The notes under the pieces: generated by a model
Told to the model about the DNA's origin: nothing
Seen by the model: only the letters and a program-made list of their open reading frames with translations
Databases searched by the model: none
Translations under genes and position numbers: made by a program
In this document: positions 8,508 through 17,713 of the stretch, one piece after another
Position numbering within the stretch: position 1 is the first letter of the stretch
Layout of the letters: every line of letters begins with the position of its first letter
From: Salinibacter altiplanensis
Lineage (GTDB): Bacteria > Bacteroidota > Rhodothermia > Rhodothermales > Salinibacteraceae
Length of the DNA: 64,000 nucleotides
NCBI RefSeq assembly: GCF_002894645.1
Contig: NZ_NCQY01000009.1
Span: forward strand, 128,433 to 192,432
Direction: 5' to 3'

Positions 8508-8531
8508 ATCCTATGCGACAGCCGTAGGATG
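8508..8531. terminator. Stem-loop between alr and the response regulator
   Basis: CATCCTA and TAGGATG form a 7-bp perfect stem with a 10-base loop about 57 bases past the alr stop codon. There is no U-tract. It could be a weak terminator or a processing site between the two minus-strand genes. Confidence 0.35.
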
Positions 8532-8587
8532 GGATGCAGTCTCCGCATCGTGACTCCCGACTTAAATGTAACAATGGTGTGTATCGT

Positions 8588-9745
8588 TCAGACCCTCGGT
8601 GCGGCAGACTGTGCCGCACGAGACAGGGCCCCGTCGGCGCAATTCACATGCCGTCGGGGCACACGCGGGGACACCCCACACAGAATTTCGTACGGGATGG
8701 TGTCGGCCCACTGGGCTACGTCGTAGACGGTGGGGCCAGCAGGGCCAAACAAGACGGCCTCGTCGCCCCGGTCGACGCGGGTGGCCGGGGCCTTGTCCGG
8801 AGGCCCAAGGTTTACCATACACATGTCCATACAGATGGTGCCCACGATGGGGCACAAGGCACCTCCAACTCGCACAGAGGCGCGGCCACAGCACCGGCGC
8901 GGGTATCCGTCGCCGTATCCAACCCCCAGTGTTGCGATGCGAGTCCGGCGCGGGGCCTGCCACTCCGCCCCGTACGAGACCGGCGTACCGGCCGACACCG
9001 TCTTCAGATGGGTGACGCGGGCCGTAAGCCGCATGGCAGGACGCAGGTCAAGCCGGGCGCTCAGTTCCGGGGTCGCCGCCAGGCCGTACAGGGCAATTCC
9101 GCTCCGCACGAGGGATGCCTCAAACTCGTGGGCGGGCTCTCCAAGGGTAAGAAGGGCCCCTGTGTTGGCCGCATGCACGTGCTCCACATCCACGTCTACC
9201 GCGTCTACCACCGCCCGGAAGCGATCGAGCTGCGTCTTTGCAAACGAGCTTCCGGGGGCATCGGCGGTCGCGAAATGGGTCCACAGCCCAGCGAGGCGGA
9301 CGCCGGGGGCATCGGCCAGGCGCGCCATTACCGCCGGCACGTCGTCGGGGGCCAGCCCAAGGCGCCCCATGCCGGTGTCGACCGTAACGTGGACCCGAAG
9401 CGGCGCGTTCGGGGAGGCGTGCCGCACGACCGCAGCCGCAACCTCGGCCGAGGGAACGGTCAGGTCAAGGTCGTATTCGGCGTACCGCGGCAGCTGCGCG
9501 GCAGCCGGGGCCCCGAGGACGAGGATGCGACCGCGGTGTCCGTCTTCTCGGAGGTGAATGCCCTCGGGCAGCCGGGCCACTCCGTAGTGACGAATCCCCG
9601 CCTCGTGCGCCGCCCGGGCCACGGGGCGCACGCCATGCCCGTACGCATCGGCCTTGATGATGGCCATCACGTCGGCCCCGCCGGCCCGCTCCCGCAAGAC
9701 GCCTGCGTTGTGCCGAATGGCCGCCAGGTCCACGGTGGCGGTCAC
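8588..9745 (-). CDS. alr: Alanine racemase
   Basis: A 385-residue fold-type III PLP enzyme that interconverts L- and D-alanine for peptidoglycan. PLP-binding Lys31 sits in 'AIIKADAYGHG' and the second catalytic base is Tyr258 in 'PVSYGAEW'. The substrate-pocket motifs 'DTGMGRLG' and 'GTICMDMCMVNLG' are present. Length is normal for the family. The frame has no ATG before the conserved region, so GTG at 9745 is the best start and gives an N-terminus a few residues shorter than usual. It is oriented the same way as the downstream regulator genes. It can work with the D-amino-acid aminotransferase at 56.1 kb to supply wall D-amino acids. Confidence 0.95.
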   Translation of the reverse strand: MTATVDLAAIRHNAGVLRERAGGADVMAIIKADAYGHGVRPVARAAHEAGIRHYGVARLPEGIHLREDGHRGRILVLGAPAAAQLPRYAEYDLDLTVPSAEVAAAVVRHASPNAPLRVHVTVDTGMGRLGLAPDDVPAVMARLADAPGVRLAGLWTHFATADAPGSSFAKTQLDRFRAVVDAVDVDVEHVHAANTGALLTLGEPAHEFEASLVRSGIALYGLAATPELSARLDLRPAMRLTARVTHLKTVSAGTPVSYGAEWQAPRRTRIATLGVGYGDGYPRRCCGRASVRVGGALCPIVGTICMDMCMVNLGPPDKAPATRVDRGDEAVLFGPAGPTVYDVAQWADTIPYEILCGVSPRVPRRHVNCADGALSRAAQSAAPRV

Positions 9746-10314
9746 CGGCGCATCTTCGACGTTATTGGTCGGCTGATCGATGGCGAGACGCTGGGGATAC
9801 GCGCAAAAAGCAAACGAGCAACCGCTTCATAGGGGTCTGCCCGCACAATGGTTCCCGGACGGACACTTCGAGCCGGACAATTGCCTTCCCAACCAACGGC
9901 TACAGACCAGTGCCCGGCCATCTACTCCCGGTCAGCGGGGACTGGTGCAGTGTCACGCAATCCTCTCTGCAATGAAGTCATTTTGAGCAAAGCGAAGCGG
10001 AATCGAAAGATCTCCCCAAATGCGGCGAAACCGCCGGACTCGAAGCGGTTCGTCGGTCGCTTGTCAGCTTCTTCAGAGTGACGAGTCCCTCGGTCGTACC
10101 CCAAAAAGGATCTTTTGAACGCACACCAGGGAGTGCCTCTGGGGGTCGTCCCGAACGGGATTGCCCCCGGCCAGACGCGGAGGCGTCTTCATTCGTCATA
10201 CACAGGTGGGGGACCAACCGGTTGAGGCAGACGGCATTGCAAAAGCCCCGAAAGACGAATATGTTCTCGCTACCCATACCCGTCTTTTTTCTCCTCACCC
10301 CGCCGCGTCCCCTG
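9746..10314. other. Divergent intergenic region between alr and the DPP-IV gene
   Basis: A 569-bp gap between divergent genes. It contains the inverted-repeat-like segment at 9977-10084 and otherwise no recognisable gene. The frame upstream of the DPP-IV signal peptide stays open to 10078, but the extra N-terminal residues are Arg/Pro-rich and precede a clear signal sequence, so they are not treated as coding. An alternative DPP-IV start is the ATG at 10261. Confidence 0.6.
9977..10084. repeat. REP-like segment with TGAGC(A/G)AAGCG ends
   Basis: The left end 'GTCATTTTGAGCAAAGCGAAG' region and the right end 'CTTCTTCAGAGTGAC' resemble the two arms of the widespread GTCATTCTGAGCGAAGCGAAG-type bacterial intergenic repeat. 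The arms are imperfect. The TGAGC-AAGCG core also recurs in the 35-bp tandem array at 55.1 kb. It is probably a decayed extragenic repeat; transcription termination is an alternative role. Confidence 0.45.
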
Positions 10315-12642
10315 ATGACCCGCCGCCTCGCCCTTTCGCTTGTCGCCCTTCTGGTGCTCTCTGTTCCCAGGGCTCCTGCCCAGGGGCAGGACGATCCCGC
10401 ATTCACCCTCGAGAGCATCCACGCCTCGTCCACGTTTCGTGCCAGCACCTTTCAGGGAGGACGGTGGACGGAGCAGGGCCCGGTCATCACGTACATCGAG
10501 TCCGCCGACACGGCCGACGCGACGCACCTCCTGCGCTACAACCTGCGGACGGACGAACAGACACGGGTGATCGACGGCACGAACCTGCACGCGGGCGATG
10601 TGGATCGGCTCGTGCCGATCGAGGACTACGCCTTTAGCGAATCCGGCGAGAAGGTGCTCATCTACACGGACTCGAAAGAGGTGTGGCGCGCCAACACGAA
10701 AGGCTATTACTACGTCTACGATCTCGGTACACAGACGCTCACTCCGGTCTCCAATCGCGACGACGGGTACCAGATGTTTGCGAAGTTCAACCCGTCGGCC
10801 ACGAAGGTAGCGTTCGTCCGGAAGCGAAACCTGCACGTCGTGGACCTCACAACGGGCACGGAGACGGCCCTCACCACAGACGGCAGCGACGGGACGATTA
10901 TCAACGGCACATTCGACTGGGTGTACGAGGAGGAGTTTGGGCTGCGCGACGGCTGGCAGTGGAGCCCGGACGGCCGGCGCATCGCGTTCTTCAAGCTTGA
11001 CGAGTCCGAGACCCGCTCGTTTCCGTTGATGAACAACACCACGCGCTATCCGGAACGTACGGAGTTTCGCTATCCGAAGGCCGGAGAACAGAACAGCGAG
11101 ATCAAGATCGGGGTGATCGACCTTTCCGCGGTCGACTCCACCGCGAAGGGCCAGCCGCAGGCGATCCAGTATTTCGACACCGACACGTGGAACGCCGGCG
11201 GACGAACGCACGAGTACCTGGCCCGCATGGGCTGGACTCCTAAGGTTGACGGCACGCACCGGGTCTGGATGTACCGCCTCAATCGGAATCAGAACGTGCT
11301 GGACCTCTTGTACGGCCACCCCGAGACCGGAGACACGAAGCAGGTGCTCCAGGACACGCAAGACACGTACATCGACGTGACCAACGACAAGCTCACCTAC
11401 CTCGACAACGGGGAGCACTTCGTCTTTCTCTCGGAACGGAATGGGTACAACCACGCCTACCTGTACCGCACTGACGGCACAGAGGTGGGCCCTCTCACCA
11501 AGGGACCGTGGGAGGTGACGCAATTCCACGGCGTGAACGAGGACGCCTCGACGGCCTATGTCACCGGCACCCGCGACACGTCATTGGAGCGGCACCTCTA
11601 CGCGGCGGACGTTTCGTTTGCCCCGCACGAGACGGCTCCGTCCGTCCGCAAAGTGACGTCGCGCCCGGGCTGGCACACCCTCGACCTGTCGGCGGACCAT
11701 GCTTACTACATCGACCGGCACTCGACGGCGGACACCCCCCCCACCTGGTCCCTCCACGACGTGTCGGGCGAGCGTCTCACCACCCTTCAAGCCAACGACA
11801 CGCTCGACAAGCGGTTGGACAGTCTTGACCTTCCCAAGAAACAGTTCACGAGCCTTCCCGGGGCCGACGACACCTCTCTGAATGCGTACGTCATCAAGCC
11901 CCGGGACTTCGACCCGTCACGGTCGTACCCGGTGCTGATGTACGTCTACGGCGGGCCCGGCGTGCAGACGGTCACCAACCAGTGGGGCGGCACCCGACAG
12001 CTGTGGCACCAGTACCTGGCCCGCGCACACGACATGGTCGTCGTCAGCGTCGACAATCGCGGGACCGGGGGACGCGGCAAGGCCTTCCAGGACGTGCCCT
12101 ACCAGCGCCTCGGCCAGCCGGAGTCGGCCGACCACATCCGCGCGGCGCAGGCCCTCGCCGACTCCGCGTGGGTGGATGCGGACCACATCGGCGTCTGGGG
12201 CTGGAGCTACGGCGGCTACATGACCCTCATGTCTATGCTCACGGGCGAGGGGCCGTCCACGTTCGACACGGGCGTCTCGGTGGCCCCCGTCACCGACTGG
12301 CGGCTCTACGACACTATCTACACCGAGCGCTACATGTCGACGCCCGACCGGAATGCGGACGGCTACGAGAACGGTGCCCCCCAGACCTACGCCAGTCGCC
12401 TGCGCGATGACCAGAACCTGTTGATCGTGCACGGCGACGACGACGACAACGTCCACGTCCAGAACAGCGTGCAGATGGTGAATCAACTGCAGTCGGCCAA
12501 CAAGCAGTTCCGATTCATGATGTACCCGACCCACGAGCACGGCCTTGCCGGCGGCAACACCCGACTGCACCTGTTCACCATGATCACGAACCATATCGCC
12601 GAACACCTGTCGCCGGCCCCAGCCACACAGCACGCGGAGTAA
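10315..12642 (+). CDS. Secreted dipeptidyl peptidase IV (S9B family)
   Basis: About 775 residues. An N-terminal signal peptide (TRR, then a hydrophobic core, ending near APAQ) is followed by a beta-propeller domain and an alpha/beta-hydrolase domain. The S9B double-Glu motif 'YEEEFG' near 205 binds the substrate N-terminus. The catalytic triad is Ser631 in GWSYGG, an Asp near 710 in 'HGDDDDN' and His742 in 'EHG'. It removes Xaa-Pro or similar dipeptides from peptides in the periplasm or outside the cell. The ATG at 10315 was chosen because it directly precedes the signal peptide; the ATG at 10261 would add 18 residues. The GDPD gene starts 14 bases after its stop, so they are probably co-transcribed. 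Confidence 0.93.
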   Translation: MTRRLALSLVALLVLSVPRAPAQGQDDPAFTLESIHASSTFRASTFQGGRWTEQGPVITYIESADTADATHLLRYNLRTDEQTRVIDGTNLHAGDVDRLVPIEDYAFSESGEKVLIYTDSKEVWRANTKGYYYVYDLGTQTLTPVSNRDDGYQMFAKFNPSATKVAFVRKRNLHVVDLTTGTETALTTDGSDGTIINGTFDWVYEEEFGLRDGWQWSPDGRRIAFFKLDESETRSFPLMNNTTRYPERTEFRYPKAGEQNSEIKIGVIDLSAVDSTAKGQPQAIQYFDTDTWNAGGRTHEYLARMGWTPKVDGTHRVWMYRLNRNQNVLDLLYGHPETGDTKQVLQDTQDTYIDVTNDKLTYLDNGEHFVFLSERNGYNHAYLYRTDGTEVGPLTKGPWEVTQFHGVNEDASTAYVTGTRDTSLERHLYAADVSFAPHETAPSVRKVTSRPGWHTLDLSADHAYYIDRHSTADTPPTWSLHDVSGERLTTLQANDTLDKRLDSLDLPKKQFTSLPGADDTSLNAYVIKPRDFDPSRSYPVLMYVYGGPGVQTVTNQWGGTRQLWHQYLARAHDMVVVSVDNRGTGGRGKAFQDVPYQRLGQPESADHIRAAQALADSAWVDADHIGVWGWSYGGYMTLMSMLTGEGPSTFDTGVSVAPVTDWRLYDTIYTERYMSTPDRNADGYENGAPQTYASRLRDDQNLLIVHGDDDDNVHVQNSVQMVNQLQSANKQFRFMMYPTHEHGLAGGNTRLHLFTMITNHIAEHLSPAPATQHAE

Positions 12643-12656
12643 CGCGTCCCCTCAGC

Positions 12657-13604
12657 ATGATACCCACTGTACTGCTCTCCCTCCTCGTCACGATCGGGAT
12701 CGGAATGCCGGCCACGACGCCCCCCGACTCGACCGTCCCGCCGGCCTTCGACCTGCAGGGCCATCGGGGCGCCCGCGGCCTCGCCCCAGAAAACACGTTG
12801 CCGGCGTTCCGGCGCGCCCTCCGGATCGGCGTGACGACGCTGGAGATGGACGTTGTGATCAGCGCCGACGGGCAGGTCGTCGTGTCGCACGAGCCCTGGA
12901 TGAACCCCGATATCTGCGCGCTCCCGGCCGGGGATCCGGTGCCCGAGGACAACGCCCGCGAGCACAATCTCTACCAGATGCCGTACGCCGACATCAGGCA
13001 GTACGACTGCGGTCAACGGCAGCATCCCGACTTTCCCCGGCAGACGTCTCGGCCGGCCGCCAAACCGCGCCTCCGCAACGTGATCGAAAGGGCGGAGGCC
13101 TATGGGACCGACCATGACCGGTCACCCATATTTTACAACATCGAGATCAAGGCACGGCCCGAGTGGGACGGGACGTTTCACCCTGCGCCGGAGACCTTCA
13201 CGCGTCGCGTCCTCAACGTGATACACGAGCACGGGGTCGCGGGCCGGACCACGATCCAGTCGTTCGACGAGCGAGCCCTCCGGGCCACCCGACGCCTGCG
13301 TGGGAACCGGAACACGGGCACGACCGTGCAGCTTGCTCTCCTAGTGACCGACGCCACGCCGGATGCCCTTCGCCAGCAGCTGGACGCCCTGGGCTTCGTC
13401 CCGTCCGTCTACAGCCCCGCCCATTCCGTCGTCGACGAGGCACTGCTCCGGGCCGCCCACGACCGAGGCCTCCGCGTGGTGCCCTGGACCGTCAACGAGC
13501 GCGACACGATGCGCCAACTGATTCGGCTGGGGGTCGACGGGCTCATTACCGACTACCCGGACGTCGGGGCGAACGTCGTGGAGGCCCTGGCCGCTTCAGA
13601 TTGA
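12657..13604 (+). CDS. Secreted glycerophosphodiester phosphodiesterase
   Basis: 315 residues with a short signal peptide and a GDPD TIM-barrel. 'GHRGARGLAPENT' supplies the His-Arg and Glu metal/substrate residues, 'LEMDVVISADG' the metal-binding Glu and Asp, and 'VSHEP' the second catalytic His. The C-terminal 'WTVNERDTMRQLIRLGVDGLITDYPD' is typical of the family. The family hydrolyses glycerophosphodiesters to glycerol-3-phosphate plus an alcohol using Ca2+ or Mg2+. The size and signal peptide resemble periplasmic GlpQ-like enzymes. It follows the DPP-IV gene by 14 bases. No glycerol-3-phosphate transporter is nearby. Confidence 0.9.
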   Translation: MIPTVLLSLLVTIGIGMPATTPPDSTVPPAFDLQGHRGARGLAPENTLPAFRRALRIGVTTLEMDVVISADGQVVVSHEPWMNPDICALPAGDPVPEDNAREHNLYQMPYADIRQYDCGQRQHPDFPRQTSRPAAKPRLRNVIERAEAYGTDHDRSPIFYNIEIKARPEWDGTFHPAPETFTRRVLNVIHEHGVAGRTTIQSFDERALRATRRLRGNRNTGTTVQLALLVTDATPDALRQQLDALGFVPSVYSPAHSVVDEALLRAAHDRGLRVVPWTVNERDTMRQLIRLGVDGLITDYPDVGANVVEALAASD

Positions 13605-13661
13605 TCGTGCCCGGTCGTCTCGGCCCCTTTCTCACCAGGTCCATTTTTCCCCTCCGTCCTC

Positions 13662-13964
13662 ATGACATCCCGTTCCCCGAGTACAGACGCCCCCGCGGAC
13701 CGACACTATCAAACCTGGAAAGCGCTTGCCCCGCTCGGCCTCTTGGCCACGGGCCTTGGCGCCAGCGGTGTCGGGCAGTCGGCCCTCCTGAAGGGCCGCG
13801 GCGAACCGACCTGGAAGTGGGTGGCCGCCGGCACGGCCAGCCTCGTGGCGCTCAACGCCGGGCTGTGTCTCTTCGGCGACGCCATCAAGCACCGCGCGCT
13901 CTACGAATGGGCCCGGCGGCGCGAGGAGGAGGTAGAAGACCCTGAACGCCCCGACTCCCGGTAG
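13662..13964 (+). CDS. Small two-helix membrane protein, unknown function
   Basis: 100 residues. A polar N-terminus of about 20 residues is followed by two hydrophobic segments (about 25-43 and 54-72) and a charged tail with Arg/Glu-rich 'WARRREEEVED'. The composition and lack of frame competition support a real gene. I do not recognise a family. It sits between the GDPD gene and otsA on the same strand, 57 bases after the GDPD stop. Co-transcription is plausible, but its role cannot be deduced from context. Confidence 0.6.
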   Translation: MTSRSPSTDAPADRHYQTWKALAPLGLLATGLGASGVGQSALLKGRGEPTWKWVAAGTASLVALNAGLCLFGDAIKHRALYEWARRREEEVEDPERPDSR

Positions 13965-14160
13965 CGAGACGACCGGCAAAGGGCCCGCCCCAGGATCCCG
14001 TACGAACGACCAGGCGCGGCACAGCCTTGCCATCGTTCGGCCGCACCGGTATGCTGGTAGCGACTCGTCACCGTGTGAAGCGCCCGTGGGCGCACCGACA
14101 GTCGCCAGGGCGGTCCCCGCACCCACTCACTGCTTCTCTGACCACGCACTTCTCGTCGCC

Positions 14161-15549
14161 TTGAGCCTGACTGTAGTTGCGAACCGTGTTCCCGTTCGAC
14201 AGGCCGACGACGGCTGGGAAACGTCGGTGGGCGGCCTCACCACCGCCCTTCTCCCCGTGCTCGAAGAGAAGGGAGGCACCTGGGTGGGCATGGGCGAGGA
14301 CCCGGAGCTGCCCAAACGCCAAGCGTATCCGGCCGACAACCCCGACTTTCTCGTGCGGCGCGTGCCCCTGAGCTCGCAGGAGCTCGACGGGTACTACTAC
14401 GGCATGGCCAATCAGATCCTCTGGCCCCTCTCGCACTACCTGATCCAACACCTCAACCTGGACGACACGTTCATTGAGACGTACCGCCAGGTCAACGAGC
14501 GCTTCGCCGAGGCCGTCCTCTCGGAAACCGAAAAGGGCGACGGGGATGTCATCTGGATCCAGGACTACCACCAGATGCTGTCCCCGGGACTCATTCGACA
14601 GGAGCGCCCGGAGGCCACCATCGGGCACTTCTGGCACATTCCGTGGCCGGCCATGGAGATCTTTCGCATCCTGCCGTGGTCGCGCGAGCTGCTGCGCGGC
14701 ATGCTCGGCTGCGACCTGATCGGGTTCCACGTGCAGGAGTACGTCGACAACTTCATCGAGAGCGCCGATGTGCTGCTCGGCGCGGAGGTCGACGGCCACC
14801 GCGTCCGGTACGACGGACAGGAGACCCGGGTGGAGGCCCACCCGATCGGAATCGACGTGAACCGGTTCAAGGAGATGTCTCGGGACGCGTCGATCATACA
14901 GGAGGCTCAGAAATTCCGTGAGCGTCTCGGCTCCGACCACATTGTCATCGGCATCGACCGGCTCGACTACACAAAAGGCATCCGGGCCCGCATGCTGGCG
15001 TTCGAGGCGTTTTTGGAGGAGAACCCCGAGTACCACGGCAACGTGAGCTTCTTCCAAATTGCCACGCCGAGCCGCACGGAGCTGGAATCGTATCAGCAGA
15101 TCCGTCGCGAGGTGGACGAGGTGGTGGGCCGCATCAACGGCCGCTTCGCCCGGGACAGTTGGGTGCCCGTGAACTACCGCTACCGGACCTACACCCAGTA
15201 CGAGCTGTGTGCCTTCTACCGGGCCGCCGACGCGGCACTGATCACGCCCCTCCGCGACGGGATGAATGTGGTGACCCAGGAGTTCGTCACCGCCTCACAG
15301 GACGGTGTGCTCGTCCTCTCAGAACTGACCGGCGCGGCCTACCTCCTCCCCGAAGCCGTGCAGGTCAACCCCTACGACCACGGCGGCGTGGCCGACGCCA
15401 TCCGCACTGCCCTCGAGATGCCGACGGGCGAGCGCGAGGAGCGACTCGCCGGGCTCAAGGACACCATCGAAACCCTTGACGTACACAACTGGGCCGGCAA
15501 CTTTCTGGACTCGATCCGTGAGGACGGACGCGTGAAGAGGGATGCGTGA
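14161..15549 (+). CDS. otsA: Trehalose-6-phosphate synthase (GT20)
   Basis: About 462 residues. It transfers glucose from a nucleotide donor to glucose-6-phosphate. GT20 features in order are N-terminal 'VVANRVPV', the donor loop 'SVGGLTTAL', 'WIQDYH', 'GHFWHIPWP', 'GIDRLDYTKGI' and the C-terminal 'PLRDGMNVVTQEFV'. The start is placed at TTG 14161 because homologues begin right at this strand; the frame stays open to GTG 14086. The phosphatase gene otsB follows 90 bases later on the same strand, so the pair makes trehalose, a compatible solute useful in salt. A glucosylglycerol-phosphate synthase is a less likely relative. The stop codon lies in the motif GATGCGTGA. Confidence 0.9.
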   Translation: MSLTVVANRVPVRQADDGWETSVGGLTTALLPVLEEKGGTWVGMGEDPELPKRQAYPADNPDFLVRRVPLSSQELDGYYYGMANQILWPLSHYLIQHLNLDDTFIETYRQVNERFAEAVLSETEKGDGDVIWIQDYHQMLSPGLIRQERPEATIGHFWHIPWPAMEIFRILPWSRELLRGMLGCDLIGFHVQEYVDNFIESADVLLGAEVDGHRVRYDGQETRVEAHPIGIDVNRFKEMSRDASIIQEAQKFRERLGSDHIVIGIDRLDYTKGIRARMLAFEAFLEENPEYHGNVSFFQIATPSRTELESYQQIRREVDEVVGRINGRFARDSWVPVNYRYRTYTQYELCAFYRAADAALITPLRDGMNVVTQEFVTASQDGVLVLSELTGAAYLLPEAVQVNPYDHGGVADAIRTALEMPTGEREERLAGLKDTIETLDVHNWAGNFLDSIREDGRVKRDA

Positions 15550-15639
15550 GGGGCGACAAAGGAAGCGTAGGGCGCAGACAAGGGACTTCACACACCATGC
15601 GCCCCGGTTTACGATGTAGAAAGAGGACAGGCAAAACGG

Positions 15640-16359
15640 ATGTCTCCCCCCTGCGGTCCGATGCTTCCGGTGGTCGAAAATCCGCTTTTCTTCCTCGACT
15701 ACGACGGCACCCTTGCCCCCATCGTGGACGACCCGGACGCGGCTGTGCCCCATCCCGAGGCCCCTGCCCTGCTCCGCCTCCTCGACGCTCGGTTTCCTCT
15801 CTGGATCGTGACGGGGCGCGACCTGCAAGCCCTCTCTTCGTTTCTCAACCAGTCCCTGCATGCAATCGGGCTACACGGGGCCCAAGAGGGAATCGTGGGG
15901 CGTGACGCCCACAGTCTCATGCCGGATGCCGCCGCCGAGGCCCTCCGGCGCCTCCGTGAAGCCGTGCCGGACGTCGAGGGCCTTCGGGTAGAAGACAAAG
16001 ACCAGTCCTTCGCGGTGCACTACCGCACGGCGGCGGACACAGACACGGCCCAAGCCCAACTCAAAGACTGGCTTGCCGACCTGCCGGATGGGCTCGACGC
16101 CATCTGGGGCAAGCAGGTGGTGGAGCTCCGCCCGGATGGACTGACGAAGGGCACCGCCGTGCGTCGCATTGCGGGCCAGCACCCCGACCGCGTGCCCGTC
16201 TACTTGGGGGACGACGTGACGGACGAGGACGCCTTTGCGGCCCTTCAGGAGATGGACCGGGACGTCTGTACGATCAAGGTCGGCGGCGGCGACACGCAGG
16301 CCGATGCACGGCTCGACGGCCCTGATGCCGTGATGGCATACCTGCGCCGGTACGGGTGA
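15640..16359 (+). CDS. otsB: Trehalose-6-phosphate phosphatase (HAD superfamily)
   Basis: 239 residues. HAD motif I 'FLDYDGTLAP' carries the nucleophile Asp and general acid Asp. Motif II is 'WIVTGRD', motif III is around the Lys in 'GLTKGTAVRRI', and motif IV is 'YLGDDVTDEDAF', which holds the Mg2+-binding acidic residues. It dephosphorylates trehalose-6-phosphate made by the preceding otsA product. The ATG at 15640 has an AGAGGA purine stretch upstream; ATG 15661 is an alternative that would start nearer the conserved domain. It converges on manC with a 152-bp gap. Confidence 0.92.
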   Translation: MSPPCGPMLPVVENPLFFLDYDGTLAPIVDDPDAAVPHPEAPALLRLLDARFPLWIVTGRDLQALSSFLNQSLHAIGLHGAQEGIVGRDAHSLMPDAAAEALRRLREAVPDVEGLRVEDKDQSFAVHYRTAADTDTAQAQLKDWLADLPDGLDAIWGKQVVELRPDGLTKGTAVRRIAGQHPDRVPVYLGDDVTDEDAFAALQEMDRDVCTIKVGGGDTQADARLDGPDAVMAYLRRYG

Positions 16360-16511
16360 TGCCCAGGGCAGTACCGGGGGCACGTGTCCGAGGGGACCCG
16401 CCGGGGCCGCAAGGACGACCGGCCGCAGGCCGTCGCCGTGCGGGCAGCGTCGGACGGGTTCCGCTCAGCCGGGGGCCTTCTTCCGCGGGCTCCGTCTTCG
16501 GACCGCCGCCC

Positions 16512-17582
16512 TCAAACGTACTCCTCAAACTGGTGAGCGTGCAGGTATTCCACGACCTGCTTCACCTGTTGGGCACTCTCGCGGTCACACACCAGCACCG
16601 CGTCGTCGGTATCGACAACGACCTTGTCGTGGAGGCCCACGAGCACCACCAGTCGCTCTTCAGTCTGGACGTAGCACCGGCTGGAATCCTGCATGATCAC
16701 CTCTCCCTCAATCACGTTGCCGTGCTCGTCCTTCTCGCTCAGGTCGTAGACGGCCCGCCAGTCGCCAACGTCGTTCCAGTCGAACGTCCCCGGCACCACG
16801 TAGACCGTATCGGCTTGCTCCATCACCCCGTAGTCGATGGAGATGCGCGGGCTCTCCCGAAAGGCGTTCGTGAGCGTCTCGGGGTCGGCGGCACCGTCGG
16901 CCTCACGGACTGGGGCAAACGCCTCGTGGGCCTCGGGGAGGTGCGTTTCGACCTGGTCCAGGATCGTGTCCGCCCGCCAGATGAACATGCCGCTGTTCCA
17001 CAGAAAGTCACCGGCGTCGATGAACCGCTCGGCCGTGGACTGGTCTGGTTTCTCGGCGAAGGTGCGCACGGGGCGAGCGGCAAGGCTCGGCGCCTCCGCG
17101 CCGGAACCGTCGTATTGGATGTAGCCGTAGCCGGTGGCCGGATAGGTGGGATCGATGCCGATGGTGACGAGGGCCTCCTGCTCCTGGGCGGCGTCGAACG
17201 CCACGTCCAGCGTGTCGTGAAACTGCGCCACGTCCCCAATGACATGATCGGCCGGAAGGACCGCCATCGTTGCGTCCGGGTCCCGCTTCGCAAGCGTCGT
17301 GGCCGCGTAGGCGATGCAGGGCGCCGTGTTGCGACTAATCGGCTCCGCGAGGATGTTTTCCTCCGGGACGGCCGGGAGCTGCTTCTTCGTCTTCTCCGTG
17401 TACCGTTCGTGGGTCACCACGAGACAGCGTTCCGGCGGGATCAAGCCCTGCAGCCGCGCCACGGTGTTTTGGATGAGCGTGCCATCGCCGAAGATGTCCA
17501 GAAACTGCTTGGGGTGCTCCTTGCGGCTGACGGGCCAGAAGCGGGTGCCGATGCCCCCGGCCATAATGACGGCGTACTTCAT
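16512..17582 (-). CDS. manC: Mannose-1-phosphate guanylyltransferase
   Basis: 356 residues. The N-terminal nucleotide-binding motif is 'MAGGIGTRFWPVSRKEHPKQF', followed by the mannose-1-P family signatures 'NTAPC' and 'FAEKPD', and 'NSGMFIWRA' for sugar-phosphate binding. It makes GDP-mannose from GTP and mannose-1-phosphate, feeding mannosyl and GDP-fucose-dependent glycans. A GT11 fucosyltransferase two genes upstream on this strand fits such use. The protein is the short form without the C-terminal phosphomannose isomerase domain. The ATG at 17582 directly precedes the conserved KYAVIMAGG. Confidence 0.93.
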   Translation of the reverse strand: MKYAVIMAGGIGTRFWPVSRKEHPKQFLDIFGDGTLIQNTVARLQGLIPPERCLVVTHERYTEKTKKQLPAVPEENILAEPISRNTAPCIAYAATTLAKRDPDATMAVLPADHVIGDVAQFHDTLDVAFDAAQEQEALVTIGIDPTYPATGYGYIQYDGSGAEAPSLAARPVRTFAEKPDQSTAERFIDAGDFLWNSGMFIWRADTILDQVETHLPEAHEAFAPVREADGAADPETLTNAFRESPRISIDYGVMEQADTVYVVPGTFDWNDVGDWRAVYDLSEKDEHGNVIEGEVIMQDSSRCYVQTEERLVVLVGLHDKVVVDTDDAVLVCDRESAQQVKQVVEYLHAHQFEEYV

Positions 17583-17713
17583 CGATGTGCAGGGTCTAGT
17601 TGAAAAGCAAAGAGGGGGTGCCTCGGTGGGCAGGGCTCCAGACAAGCCTGCGGATACGACGACACCGAACGGCTAAAACATAGGCCTCGACGCCGGAAGT
17701 TGCACACGCCCAC

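Noticed and set aside
14080-14093. GCGCCC/GGGCGC hairpin before otsA
   Set aside because: The loop is only two bases and the stem is short; it is expected by chance in sequence this GC-rich.
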